In this document: positions 1 to 6,993 of the stretch, piece after piece | Position numbering within the stretch: position 1 is the first letter of the stretch | Layout: each line of letters opens with the position of its first letter | Source of the DNA: an uncultured Geobacteraceae bacterium | GTDB lineage: Bacteria > Desulfobacterota > Desulfuromonadia > Geobacterales > Pseudopelobacteraceae | NCBI GenBank assembly: GCA_903939115.1 | Contig: CAJAFV010000075.1 | Span: forward strand, 1-64,000 | DNA length: 64,000 bases | Direction: 5' to 3' | Program-made: the position numbers and the translations under genes | Notes under the pieces: generated by a model | Databases searched by the model: none | The model's input: the letters and a program-made list of their open reading frames with translations, nothing else | What the model was told of the DNA's origin: nothing

Positions 1-210
1 GGTCAGCGCCTGTGAGGTCAGCGTCTGTGAGGTCAGCGCCTGTGAGGTTAGCGCCTGTGAGGTCAGCGCCTGTGAGGTCAGCGCCTGTGAGGTCAGCGCC
101 TGTGAGGTCAGCGCCTGTGAGGTCAGCGTCTGTGAGGTCAGCGCCTGTGAGGTTAGCGCCTGTGAGGTCAGCGCCTGTGAGGTTAGCGCGTGTGAGGTTA
201 GCGCGTGTTG
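1..210. repeat. Tandem 15-bp repeat encoding the pentapeptide array
   Basis: Fourteen consecutive 15-bp units (GGTCAGCGCCTGTGA with few variants) run from the window edge to 210. Each encodes one ADLTG or ANLTG pentapeptide on the minus strand. Units differ mostly at one base (C/T, giving Asp or Asn), so the array was probably expanded by slippage or unequal recombination. Confidence 0.9.
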
Positions 211-394
211 AAATTGCTTCTAATATCGCTTCCCTATAAGTTGTCCTTGAAGATGAAAATAGAACTTTTCCTGTCCATCTATTTTTAATTTCAAACTTTA
301 CCTCCTTAACTTCTTTTTTCTCCTGCTCTGCTTCTTCAATAAACTTTTTTACTGCGTCTAAGTTTTCGAGTACTTCTTTTTTTGTAATAGTCAT
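1..394 (-). CDS. Pentapeptide-repeat protein, C-terminus off the left edge
   Basis: Reading leftward from an ATG at 394, the frame stays open to the window edge (131 codons). The N-terminus begins [20 protein letters not shown], followed by a charged helix and a short beta segment ([15 protein letters not shown]). Then comes an array of five-residue units, A-D/N-L-T-G/R, from about residue 62 onward. Such arrays fold into right-handed quadrilateral beta-helices. The N-terminal segment before the repeats is common in phage and prophage pentapeptide proteins of unknown role. It is the most distal early gene of the prophage visible here. The C-terminus is missing from the window. Function unknown; a DNA-mimic role (as in Qnr/MfpA) is possible but cannot be claimed. 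Confidence 0.85.
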   Translation of the reverse strand, partial: MTITKKEVLENLDAVKKFIEEAEQEKKEVKEVKFEIKNRWTGKVLFSSSRTTYREAILEAISTRANLTRANLTGADLTGANLTGADLTDADLTGADLTGADLTGADLTGADLTGANLTGADLTDADLTGAD

Positions 395-405
395 ATTATT
401 TATTA

Positions 406-693
406 TTAATTATTTAATCCATCTCTTTTGAAAATGTCCGTCCAGCTCAAGTCAGGTTGTCTCATATAGTCTGGCATTTTCCATTCTCTTTCAAGCTTAG
501 CACCGACTTCATCTTTTGGAAAAACCTCTCTAATAGCTCTATCCCAGCGGGTGATTAGTTCAACAGTTTCTTTGTCGATGCCTGTCATGTCTTGGATTAT
601 TTGATAGCGGTTGGCTCTTGTGAGGTGGGGTTTTTCTTCTTGGTATCTCCGCAAGGCTTGGATTGCCTCGCGGTATTCGTTTTTCTTACGCAT
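406..693 (-). CDS. Phage protein of unknown function
   Basis: A 95-residue, charged and mostly helical protein (begins [17 protein letters not shown]). I chose the ATG at 693 over a TTG 18 bases upstream because it lies one base past the stop of the preceding small gene (695). It sits in the leftward early operon between that gene and the pentapeptide protein. No domain recognised and no cysteine motif seen. The close packing supports a real gene. Confidence 0.6.
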   Translation of the reverse strand: MRKKNEYREAIQALRRYQEEKPHLTRANRYQIIQDMTGIDKETVELITRWDRAIREVFPKDEVGAKLEREWKMPDYMRQPDLSWTDIFKRDGLNN

Positions 694-694
694 A

Positions 695-901
695 TTATTG
701 TATTTCTTCAAGCTCCTGCAAAAGTTTTATAACGTCTCCACACATATCGGATATTTCATTTGCAATGTGCGCCCTGTCCTCTTGATCACCTGATTCGTCT
801 CCGTTCCATTGTCCTGCTATTTCATCAGCGTACTCAATAATTTCTTTTAAGTTCATTTCTCTTGTTGCTCCTGCAAGTTCTTTTAAGTTTTGAAATTCCA
901 T
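695..901 (-). CDS. Small acidic phage protein of unknown function
   Basis: A 68-residue acidic protein (MEFQNLKELAGATREMNLKE). It is mostly helical, with a C-terminal heptad-like segment (DVIKLLQELEEIQ). It lies 4 bases downstream of the zinc-ribbon gene (stop at 906) and one base before the next gene, as expected in a tightly packed phage early operon. No family recognised. Confidence 0.6.
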   Translation of the reverse strand: MEFQNLKELAGATREMNLKEIIEYADEIAGQWNGDESGDQEDRAHIANEISDMCGDVIKLLQELEEIQ

Positions 902-905
902 ATGT

Positions 906-1079
906 TTAGTTTTTTAAAGCCCAGAAATTATCGCCCTCTGCTTCTTCTTGCTCTTCCCAATATTCCATTCTGCAAGCGTCACAAAAGTATTCTCCTCGGT
1001 AAACATCTTGGTAGAGCTTAAGGGCTTCTTCCCCACAATTAGGACATAGCTCGTTTTTCTTTTCGCTTGGTGTACTCAT
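906..1079 (-). CDS. Small zinc-ribbon protein (57 aa)
   Basis: The minus-strand frame from the ATG at 1079 encodes 57 residues. Two CxxC knuckles, CPNCG near residue 12 and CDAC near residue 33, are spaced as in a treble-clef or zinc-ribbon fold. An acidic tail ends in FWALKN. Such mini zinc ribbons are frequent in phage early regions and may bind nucleic acid or a host protein; the role here is unknown. It continues the leftward operon. Confidence 0.7.
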   Translation of the reverse strand: MSTPSEKKNELCPNCGEEALKLYQDVYRGEYFCDACRMEYWEEQEEAEGDNFWALKN

Positions 1080-1154
1080 TTTGTTTTTTATCGCTGTGAG
1101 GAGGAAGGAATTGATAGAAACCTTCTCTCCCCCTCATAGCTAATCAATTTTTAA

Positions 1155-1310
1155 TTACCACGCTGGCTCATCATTTGCCATTTGCTCGGCTGGGATGTCT
1201 AATTCGCTTTCGTACTCGTTTATGAGTTCTCCTATCGTCCAAAGCGGTCTCGTGCTTATCCCTGGATGCTTTGTCACAAAATCTGCATCGAAGATTATTT
1301 GATTTAACAT
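1155..1310 (-). CDS. Small phage protein (51 aa), first gene after a strong promoter
   Basis: The 51-residue frame starts at an ATG at 1310. It is preceded by one of the best ribosome-binding sites in the prophage (AGGAGGTGATAAAT before ATG). The protein begins MLNQIIFDADFVTKHPGIST and ends DEPAW. No domain recognised. It is the first gene downstream of the promoter at 1399-1426, so it probably opens a leftward operon running to at least the pentapeptide gene. Confidence 0.65.
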   Translation of the reverse strand: MLNQIIFDADFVTKHPGISTRPLWTIGELINEYESELDIPAEQMANDEPAW

Positions 1311-1398
1311 ATTTATCACCTCCTCTAGTTGGTTAATTATTATGTATCAATCAGCCAGTGATGTTCTGTAATAGATTATGTAACTTATTGATATTATA

Positions 1399-1426
1399 AG
1401 TATATATCATTGTCAATATATGTCAA
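1399..1426 (-). promoter_or_regulatory. Promoter with quasi-palindromic operator
   Basis: On the minus strand TTGACA (1421-1426) and TATACT (1399-1404) are 16 bp apart. The -35 box forms half of TTGACATATATTGACAA (1410-1426), whose half-sites TTGnCA and TGnCAA face each other. The same 17-mer recurs unchanged at 7585-7601. It overlaps the end of rusA and points at the gene starting at 1310. Confidence 0.75.
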
Positions 1427-1776
1427 GGGGTTGAAACTGTGTATAACTTTATTTCAGTTCTAGGGTTGGTTTTATCGTAGTATAAACAAACAGTCGCTTT
1501 TTTTACTTGTGAATCATCAATCCAAACAATATCCGTTAATGCGTCCATTGATAGCTTGTGGAAATTATCCCAATCCCTTTTTCTTTTATCGCCAAAGTAC
1601 AAATCTATTTCTATTTCCAGTTCGCAGTCTAAAACGTCAGATTGCCATTGTTCCCACGCTTGCTTTTTGTAGTCCTCTTTGAGTTCCTTGGCTTCCTTTC
1701 TCATGAATCTCATTCTGCCTCGCTGGAGATAGATATGCTGGGTTGATTTAGGGTTTCCTTTGAGTATTATTTTCAT
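1423..1776 (-). CDS. rusA: RusA-family Holliday junction resolvase
   Basis: The 117-residue protein has the length and layout of RusA, the phage endonuclease that cuts four-way DNA junctions during recombination and packaging. Diagnostic features are an N-terminal strand with GNPKSTQH and the acidic core near residues 74-92 (KRDWDNFHKLSMDAL, then DDSQV). This is the D-x-DN...K...D...DD-Q arrangement that binds the catalytic metal. It overlaps the upstream HNH gene by 29 bases, so the two are probably translationally coupled. Family assignment is confident; activity is inferred. Confidence 0.88.
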   Translation of the reverse strand: MKIILKGNPKSTQHIYLQRGRMRFMRKEAKELKEDYKKQAWEQWQSDVLDCELEIEIDLYFGDKRKRDWDNFHKLSMDALTDIVWIDDSQVKKATVCLYYDKTNPRTEIKLYTVSTP

Positions 1777-2050
1777 TGAAATGTTTATTTGCTGTTTTAT
1801 ATTTGCTTAGGGTTCTTCTCCTTGCTTTCATATCATGTAGCCAGTTATGGCATTTCTTACATAAAAGAATGAGGTTGTCGGCATGGTTTAACTTCTTGTG
1901 CTTAGGTTTTTCACTTCTATAAAAAATATGATGCACTTCATAATAGTACTGGTCGCTTCTTCCGCAATGCTCACAAAACATATACCCATGCTCAAATAAG
2001 AAATCCCTCCTATAATGTACTAATTGGGGGGTTGGTAGCTCCTGCTTCAT
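1748..2050 (-). CDS. HNH endonuclease-like protein
   Basis: A 100-residue protein with the HNH core. CEHCG is followed by EVHHIFYRS, then NHADNLILLCKKCHNWLHDM, giving the two His, the Asn and four zinc-binding Cys of the fold. Small phage HNH proteins either assist terminase or act as homing-type nucleases. Its place next to RusA among early genes, away from terminase, fits a recombination or mobile-nuclease role better. Start ATG at 2050; it overlaps both neighbours. One of three HNH-type genes in this prophage. Confidence 0.85.
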   Translation of the reverse strand: MKQELPTPQLVHYRRDFLFEHGYMFCEHCGRSDQYYYEVHHIFYRSEKPKHKKLNHADNLILLCKKCHNWLHDMKARRRTLSKYKTANKHFNENNTQRKP

Positions 2051-2156
2051 ACTTTTTTTGTTTTAATAATTCACGGATAAACTGTTTTATTCTTTCTCCG
2101 CTTATTGGCTTTCCAATTAAAGTGTCAAAGTCTTGCTCCCATTGTTCATCGTTCAT
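2010..2156 (-). CDS. Small phage protein (48 aa)
   Basis: The frame from the ATG at 2156 to the TAG at 2010 gives 48 residues (begins MNDEQWEQDFDTLIGKPISG, then a basic helix). It overlaps the HNH gene start by 41 bases. Its ATG overlaps the TGA (2153-2155) of the IS-split gene as ATGA, a typical coupled start. No domain recognised. Confidence 0.55.
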   Translation of the reverse strand: MNDEQWEQDFDTLIGKPISGERIKQFIRELLKQKKYEAGATNPPISTL

Positions 2157-2277
2157 ATATTTTTTTTGGTATGATTATAAGAATTTAGCTCCGCAACCAA
2201 AGTCCTTAGTCTGTGGTCATCTGCGTCGCTCCACAGTCGTCCAGATTGCCATGCATTTGAACGTTTGGCACTTAGTA
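2153..2277 (-). pseudogene. C-terminal half of a phage gene split by the IS element
   Basis: This is the 3' piece of the gene whose 5' piece is at 5679-5795. Removing the IS and one copy of the 12-bp repeat joins the halves in frame. The result is a 76-residue protein ending in a TGA that overlaps the next gene's ATG. The piece reads KRSNAWQSGRLWSDADDHR and so on. The W-S-x-x-D-D-H-x-L-x-x-L-V run resembles a Myb/SANT-like helix, a weak hint of DNA binding. The split should inactivate it. Confidence 0.75.
2266..2277. repeat. Left copy of the 12-bp target duplication
   Basis: TGGCACTTAGTA is repeated exactly at 5678-5689, on the other side of the IS. Treating one copy as the target site restores an open reading frame across the insertion. 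Twelve bp is longer than the 4-8 bp usual for IS21, so a few bases may match by chance. Confidence 0.75.
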
Positions 2278-2380
2278 TGTCAGCGGTTCCGTGAAAATGT
2301 AGTAAATGTGGCACTTTAAAAATGTTGTGACAACAGTCCGCCGACTTTGGTTTTTACCGAGGCCGGCGGCTTTGTTTTCT

Positions 2381-3133
2381 TCAGGCTTCTATCAGATCTT
2401 TCATACGGTAGCTTTTGCCTTCGATAACCTGGGTTTCAGCGTGATGCAGCAGTCGGTCGAGAAGGGCCGAGGTAAGTGTACTGTCGTTGTTGAAGATTTC
2501 CGGCCAGTTTTTGAAGGCTTTGTTTGAGGTAATGATTGTTGAACCTCGTTCGTAGCGCTGGCTGATGACCTGGAAGAGTAGATCGGCGCCGTGCTTGTCA
2601 ATCGGTAGATAGCCGAGTTCGTCGAGAATGAGTACTTGTGGCGAGAGGTATTTTTTCAGTTCTACTTTGAGTTTGCTGGCCGCCTGTGCCGCAGCAAGGG
2701 TGTTGATAGTATCTATCGCCGTTGCGAAGAGTACCGATTTACCGGCAAGACAGGCGGTATAGCCAAGAGCAGTAGCAAGATGTGTTTTGCCAAGGCCCAC
2801 AGTCCCGAGCAGAATTATATTCGCGTGGTCATCCAGAAACTGGAGGCGGAATAGGTTCTGAACCGCCATGCGATTGATCTTTTTCGGCCAACTCCAGGAG
2901 AACTGGTCGACAGTTTTTACCACCGGGAAGCGGGCGCTTTTGATCCGGCGGATCGTAGCGCGATCACGGCGCTGACCTAGCTCCCCTTCGGCGAGACTGG
3001 CGAGGTAATCGGCATGGGTTATGGTATCTCGGGCGGCTTTAGCTGCGCTTTGGTTGTAGTGTTCCGCCATGAAGTTCAAGCCAAGCATTCGTAGATCCGC
3101 TTCAAGTTTCTGGGTGGGTTTGTCATCACTCAT
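2381..3133 (-). CDS. istB: IS21 helper ATPase IstB
   Basis: A 250-residue AAA+ protein of the IstB/DnaC family. It oligomerises on target DNA and licenses IstA-mediated insertion. Visible features are a helical N-terminus (MLGLNFMAEHYNQ), Walker A GTVGLGKTH near residue 110, Walker B VLILDELGYLP near residue 167 and a sensor region (STIITSNKAFKNW). Full family length with no frameshift. It overlaps istA by 4 bases, the usual coupled arrangement. Confidence 0.95.
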   Translation of the reverse strand: MSDDKPTQKLEADLRMLGLNFMAEHYNQSAAKAARDTITHADYLASLAEGELGQRRDRATIRRIKSARFPVVKTVDQFSWSWPKKINRMAVQNLFRLQFLDDHANIILLGTVGLGKTHLATALGYTACLAGKSVLFATAIDTINTLAAAQAASKLKVELKKYLSPQVLILDELGYLPIDKHGADLLFQVISQRYERGSTIITSNKAFKNWPEIFNNDSTLTSALLDRLLHHAETQVIEGKSYRMKDLIEA

Positions 3134-4611
3134 GGTGTTTCCTCCTCTAAGCTTTGATTGTCGTAAATGGAAAGATCTGGTGCCTCCACCGCAATATCAA
3201 GTAAATCGCTTCTACGCGTCAGATGCAACGCCCCCGGTTCCGGAAGTTTCCGTGCCCGGCTTTCGAGGATATTGGCGATGTAGTCACTACCGATGGCGTG
3301 CAGTCTCATGGCATCATCAATGGCACCGGCCACAGCATCATCTCCGTGGATTTCTGCTAGTGCCACAATCTTTCTGATATGAATGGTTGCATTCAACTGC
3401 CGTTTATCGAGTTCCCGGTAATAATCAAGAGAACAGTGGCACAAAGCCAGGAAGCGCCGCAGAAGGGTCTGATCCCGCGCTTTCTTCCTCTGGACGATCA
3501 ACTCCCTGGGGTGATCCGGATCCTCGAAGTCACGGTTGCGTTCAAAGGAGCGACTGTGGCGGGCGACGAGCTTCTCTTCGTGGTAGAAACAGAGCCGCTC
3601 AGGATATGCTTTCATGGTAAGAGGTTGCCCCGCATAACGAGCCGGAACGGAATAGCGGTTTGAATCAAGGGCGACTCTGAACTGACTTGAGGCCCGCACA
3701 GCGGAGACATTCCCAACGTCGTAGGCGTGCAGCGGCAAAGGATGGAGGTGCATAAACTCACCTTTGAGCATATCAACCGGCTTCTGTCTGGTTTCACCGT
3801 GGATACGCACATTGGCAATCGTATCAAGCCAGATTCTAGCGGCGGGATTGAGAGCTGCGAAGTCAGGTAACTCGGCTCCGGCAAGGAAATTCTTCTTCAC
3901 GTAGCCGACGCCGTTTTCCACTCGCCCCTTCTCATTGCCCTTGGCAACACCGCAGGCCGAGATGCCAAAACCATGATACCGGGCAAAGTCGAGATAACGT
4001 GAATTGAACACCGGCGCTTCTCCCACAGCATGTTTGAGTACGGCACTTTTAAGATTATCGACCATGATTCTGGCTGGCACTCCGCCGAATGCCGCAAAAG
4101 CGTTCTGATGACAGGCGAGGAAATGCTCCATGGTTTGGGACACGGTGAATTCCACATACAGTTGGCGACTGTAGCAGAGTACCATCACAAAGAAACTGAG
4201 CCGCCGTGTGGTTTCACCCACACGAACCGAGCCATATGATCCCCAGTCAACCTGGGCACATTCTCCCGGTGCGAACGCCAGAGTTAGAAAGGCTTTCTTT
4301 TTGGTGGGTCTGATCTTGCGGACGAACTTCTTCACCACCGTATAGCCACCGGTAAAGCCTTCCTCCTGAATGCGCTGATATACCTGCTGTGCCGTGTATT
4401 GATATGACTCGATCATCTTGACGACCGTATCTTTGAAGGGATCGAGCTTGCTTGGCCTGGTGACGGATTTACGGGGACGGAACTGTTTCGCGGCAAGCCA
4501 GAGCTTCACGGTACGTTCATCAAGAGCAAGCTCGCGGGCAATCTGCATGGCGGTCAGCCCCTTCTGCAGGTGAAGGTGCTTGATACGGGAATAGGTCTCG
4601 TAGTCGATCAT
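3130..4611 (-). CDS. istA: IS21 transposase IstA (DDE)
   Basis: A 493-residue transposase. An N-terminal helix-turn-helix (GLTAMQIARELALDERTVKLW, residues 19-39) is followed by a DDE/RNase H-like catalytic core. The triad is visible as Asp in QVDWGSYG, Asp in RIMVDNLKSAV and Glu in KGRVENGVGYV. A C-terminal Mu-like beta-barrel region follows. It is intact, so the element may still be mobile. It overlaps the accessory gene at 4608 by 4 bases. Confidence 0.95.
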   Translation of the reverse strand: MIDYETYSRIKHLHLQKGLTAMQIARELALDERTVKLWLAAKQFRPRKSVTRPSKLDPFKDTVVKMIESYQYTAQQVYQRIQEEGFTGGYTVVKKFVRKIRPTKKKAFLTLAFAPGECAQVDWGSYGSVRVGETTRRLSFFVMVLCYSRQLYVEFTVSQTMEHFLACHQNAFAAFGGVPARIMVDNLKSAVLKHAVGEAPVFNSRYLDFARYHGFGISACGVAKGNEKGRVENGVGYVKKNFLAGAELPDFAALNPAARIWLDTIANVRIHGETRQKPVDMLKGEFMHLHPLPLHAYDVGNVSAVRASSQFRVALDSNRYSVPARYAGQPLTMKAYPERLCFYHEEKLVARHSRSFERNRDFEDPDHPRELIVQRKKARDQTLLRRFLALCHCSLDYYRELDKRQLNATIHIRKIVALAEIHGDDAVAGAIDDAMRLHAIGSDYIANILESRARKLPEPGALHLTRRSDLLDIAVEAPDLSIYDNQSLEEETP

Positions 4612-5015
4612 GGCGCACCTCCGGCCAACGAAGCCAGAATCTTGTTAATGGCCAGGGTGCCGATATCTGTTCTGGCAGCACTCTCGCCAGAGGCATGGAG
4701 GTGCTGCGGGGCACCATCAAGAGCCAGCACTTGATAGAGAGGTCGCTTGTACGCGACAAGCCTATACTTGAGCAGACAGGCACGCGCAGAGGCCAGCGTA
4801 GCGGCATCCATAGCCAAACGTTCGCACAAGGACGCTTCGGCGTAATAGCTGAGGCCCTGGCAATCAGCAACGGTGATGAGAAAGAGATACAGTGCCGCAG
4901 CCTCATGGCTTATCAGCTCAATGTGGTGATCACGGACCAGACGGTGATCCACCCAACTGAACTGCTCCGGAATGCTGCGGATGCGGTCGGGACAAATGGG
5001 GAACTTGTGGGTCAT
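4608..5015 (-). CDS. IS21-associated helix-turn-helix-like accessory protein
   Basis: 135 residues from the ATG at 5015, chosen because AGGAGG lies 5 bases upstream; a longer frame to 5045 lacks such a site. It begins MTHKFPICPDRIRSIPEQFS. The middle (LFLITVADCQGLSYYAEASL, then CERLAMD) resembles a winged-helix segment found in replication-type and IS-associated proteins. It overlaps istA by 4 bases, so it belongs to the transposition operon. A DNA-binding or regulatory helper is the likely role but is not established. Confidence 0.65.
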   Translation of the reverse strand: MTHKFPICPDRIRSIPEQFSWVDHRLVRDHHIELISHEAAALYLFLITVADCQGLSYYAEASLCERLAMDAATLASARACLLKYRLVAYKRPLYQVLALDGAPQHLHASGESAARTDIGTLAINKILASLAGGAP

Positions 5016-5499
5016 AACGGCCTCCTGTGGTTGAACAGATGACATCTTGCCCCAATTGTTCCATACGCCTGATTACCGAGTCGATCTCATCTTGTAACAC
5101 GCACCCCGTTAAATGAGCGATTAGCCCAACAAAAACGGGATGTTGCTCGATGCAGAAATCTTGTAACACAGGGGGTAATACAGGTGATTTGAGAGGTAAA
5201 AGCGGTGTAACTTCATGTTTTACATGATCTATTCGGTCGCAGATATCTTGTAACACAGTGCCGGAACCCTTGCGGCGCTGCCGACCGGGGTGAGTACGCC
5301 GCCACTCAAGCACCCGTTCGACATTGTCAGCACCCTTGAAGTAGGTAGGATTCTTTTCAACCCAACGCCGCTGGCATCCTGCCTTGCTTGCTTTGCGGCA
5401 TTCGGGTCTGTTGCAGTACCTCTGACGTTTAACGCTACGATAGTCAGGAATGAATGATTCTTTGCAACACCGGCATTTACGTTTTCCGATAAGACTCAT
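4930..5499 (-). CDS. IS21-associated zinc-finger-like protein
   Basis: 189 residues from the ATG at 5499 (a TTG 21 bases upstream is possible). The N-terminus has a Cys cluster, CRCCKESF, then YCNRPECRKASKAGCQRRW, consistent with a zinc-binding DNA- or RNA-binding module. The middle repeats a VLQD(I/F)C-like segment several times (GTVLQDICD, PPVLQDFC, GCVLQDEID). It overlaps the next gene by 86 bases in another frame, so the C-terminus may be non-conserved. First ORF of the IS operon; function unknown. Confidence 0.55.
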   Translation of the reverse strand: MSLIGKRKCRCCKESFIPDYRSVKRQRYCNRPECRKASKAGCQRRWVEKNPTYFKGADNVERVLEWRRTHPGRQRRKGSGTVLQDICDRIDHVKHEVTPLLPLKSPVLPPVLQDFCIEQHPVFVGLIAHLTGCVLQDEIDSVIRRMEQLGQDVICSTTGGRYDPQVPHLSRPHPQHSGAVQLGGSPSGP

Positions 5500-5677
5500 G
5501 ACCCGACACCTCTGGGTCAATCATCAGGCTTCAGACAAAATGCGGAAAGAAAAAGTATTGAAAAAACAGGAAGAAAACAGAAGAAGAGAATGGATTTTAT
5601 GGATTAGGAAGAAAAAGGAGGAGCGGAAGAATAATCAATTTCAAGAAGCCAAGAAAATGGCTCTATCAGAACACCGG

Positions 5678-5689
5678 TGGCACTTAGTA
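5678..5689. repeat. Right copy of the 12-bp target duplication
   Basis: An exact copy of the repeat at 2266-2277, lying inside codons 36-39 of the split gene and marking the right boundary of the IS insertion. Confidence 0.75.
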
Positions 5690-5795
5690 CCCTATATTCT
5701 GATTGTAGGGCTTGTGGGTCAATTTCAAGCCTCTCAAGGGCGTTCTTAACTCGGTGGGGTTGGACGTGAATGGTGGGTTGGTCTAATCTCGCCAT
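5679..5795 (-). pseudogene. N-terminal half of a phage gene split by the IS element
   Basis: From the ATG at 5795 this piece encodes 39 residues (MARLDQPTIHVQPHRVKNAL and on to RVLSA), ending at the target repeat. Its continuation lies at 2153-2277. In the present sequence the frame runs into the IS end and stops at 5604, adding 24 foreign residues (TGVLIEPFSW...). Product unknown; the rejoined protein would be 76 aa. Confidence 0.75.
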
Positions 5796-5871
5796 AAAAT
5801 TTTTATTTTAGATACTTAGCTTGTTTGATTGTACTCAATCGAATAAGGAGCTGACCGAAGGGAAGGGAATT

Positions 5872-6297
5872 TTATATTATTGGGTTATCAATGCTTGGGA
5901 AGGGAATTACGCAATCTAATTTTTCAGCGTATTCTTGTTCGCAAACCTTGATTACTTTATCTATCTCAGGCTTAGAAAGGTCTGCGGTGCTTTTTCTGTG
6001 AAACATGTAATTTCCAAACATGCGGAATCGGTCTTTGAGCATGTGGCGTGTGATTGGAAGTTCGCCGGGGTCTTTGAAAAGTACTTTAGCGGTGAGTCCT
6101 CGCTCCATGCAATGCTCTTCGACTTGAGCCAGCCAACCATGTAAAGAGTCATTCTGCTTCTTGGTTCGTTGATCGGGCTGGTGGGTTACTTTAAAATCAG
6201 TAAACCCCATGACTCGGATAATGCCCTCGACCTGGGCAATTCCTTTTTCTACTGTTTCCGCTTTTGATTCATAGGTAATTTGTACAGAGAATTTCAT
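5872..6297 (-). CDS. Phage protein, possibly NinB-like recombination factor
   Basis: 141 residues from the ATG at 6297. This start overlaps the stop of the upstream gene as TAATG, indicating coupling; an in-frame start 21 bases earlier is less likely. The segment RTKKQNDSLHGWLAQVEE, then KVLFKDPGELPITRHMLKDR and FHRKSTADLSKPEIDKV, follows the pattern of a widespread phage early family related to NinB (QN-x-x-LH motif, then a K-S-T-x-x-L motif). That link is from memory of the family and not tested. It lies between recombination-type genes, in keeping with a DNA-processing role. Confidence 0.55.
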   Translation of the reverse strand: MKFSVQITYESKAETVEKGIAQVEGIIRVMGFTDFKVTHQPDQRTKKQNDSLHGWLAQVEEHCMERGLTAKVLFKDPGELPITRHMLKDRFRMFGNYMFHRKSTADLSKPEIDKVIKVCEQEYAEKLDCVIPFPSIDNPII

Positions 6298-6518
6298 TAT
6301 CTTTGGGTGGGTTTCCATGTGTCGAGTTCAACATATGGCTTGCCCTCTTTACCTCGTTTGATTTGTGTTTTGACGTACCCTTTTTCATCTTCTGCTTGTT
6401 GGTCAAGCCAGGTTAGAAAGCGAGCCTTTGAAAAAGTTATTGAGCCTAATACAAAGTCGGGGGCGTTCTCTCGTGGTTCGTTGTAAAATAGTCCATCTGC
6501 GAATTTGTTTGTTTCCAT
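6297..6518 (-). CDS. Conserved phage early protein (73 aa)
   Basis: 73 residues beginning METNKFADGLFYNEPRENAP. The pattern GLFYNEPRENAPDFVLGS...PYVELDTWKP is one I associate with small phage proteins found next to recombination and replication genes; no function is known. Its stop overlaps the next gene's ATG. The leader before the ATG is AT-rich, without a Shine-Dalgarno sequence. Confidence 0.6.
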   Translation of the reverse strand: METNKFADGLFYNEPRENAPDFVLGSITFSKARFLTWLDQQAEDEKGYVKTQIKRGKEGKPYVELDTWKPTQR

Positions 6519-6533
6519 AGTTTTATTTATTAG

Positions 6534-6989
6534 TTATTTAATTCTATGCACTATCAATCCCAATCTTTTTCTTACTTTTGTGACTAAATATCTGTTTTTC
6601 ACATAGCACTTGAACGAACAATATTTAGCATTATGATTTTTTCTTACAAATATAGTATTGCAAATATGGCATGATATTTCTTTGGCATACTTACCCAAAA
6701 CATTAATATCATATATATTATGGCAGCTTTTGCATCTTTGAATATAATCTTCAGTAACTCTTCGATATTTATGGTCTATGTTTGACCATTCAATTCTTCC
6801 CTCAGTTGTTCCACAATCATGGCACTTTTTAGCATTTCCAAGCATATTTCTAATCCATATATGCTTTGCTTGATATTTAGCTTTTTCTCCTTTCCAACTA
6901 GGGTGAAAAACTCCCATCAAAGTGCTACCAAGTTTATTCCCTATTTTAAAACCCTGTGATGGCTTGTGTTTATATACTCCTGCTGGCAT
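6534..6989 (-). CDS. HNH-type endonuclease, probably free-standing homing nuclease
   Basis: 151 residues. The core CHDCGTTEGRIEWSNIDHKY, then YIQRCKSCHNIYD, matches the phage HNH layout W-x-N-I-x-H-x-Y...C-x-x-C-H-x-x-Y-D. A second C-terminal cluster (CHICNTIF, KYCSFKCY) forms another zinc-binding module. The N-terminus, MPAGVYKHKPSQGFKIGNK, resembles DNA-contact segments of phage homing nucleases. It sits between two early genes with which it has no obvious functional link, as expected for a selfish nuclease. Confidence 0.75.
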   Translation of the reverse strand: MPAGVYKHKPSQGFKIGNKLGSTLMGVFHPSWKGEKAKYQAKHIWIRNMLGNAKKCHDCGTTEGRIEWSNIDHKYRRVTEDYIQRCKSCHNIYDINVLGKYAKEISCHICNTIFVRKNHNAKYCSFKCYVKNRYLVTKVRKRLGLIVHRIK

Positions 6990-6993
6990 ATTT

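Larger units (their letters stand above)
2278..5677 (-). mobile_element. IS21-family insertion sequence with four ORFs
   Basis: The element of about 3.4 kb encodes IstA transposase and IstB helper ATPase in the canonical overlapping order, plus two accessory proteins upstream, all leftward. Its coding part is clearly GC-richer than the prophage around it. The left end begins TGTCAGCGG after the 12-bp repeat. The right end before 5678 is AT-rich for about 160 bp and I could not see a clean terminal inverted repeat, so the outer bases are inferred from the direct repeat and the restored frame. It probably came from the host genome. Confidence 0.85.

Noticed and set aside
1-210. CRISPR-like array of short direct repeats
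   Set aside because: Units are contiguous 15-mers without spacers and are explained by pentapeptide coding on the minus strand.
5450-5749. Plus-strand ORF (99 codons) across the IS right end
   Set aside because: It is opposite to the IS and phage genes, crosses the inferred IS boundary and target repeat, and its Lys/Glu/Arg-rich run only reflects a purine-rich strand.
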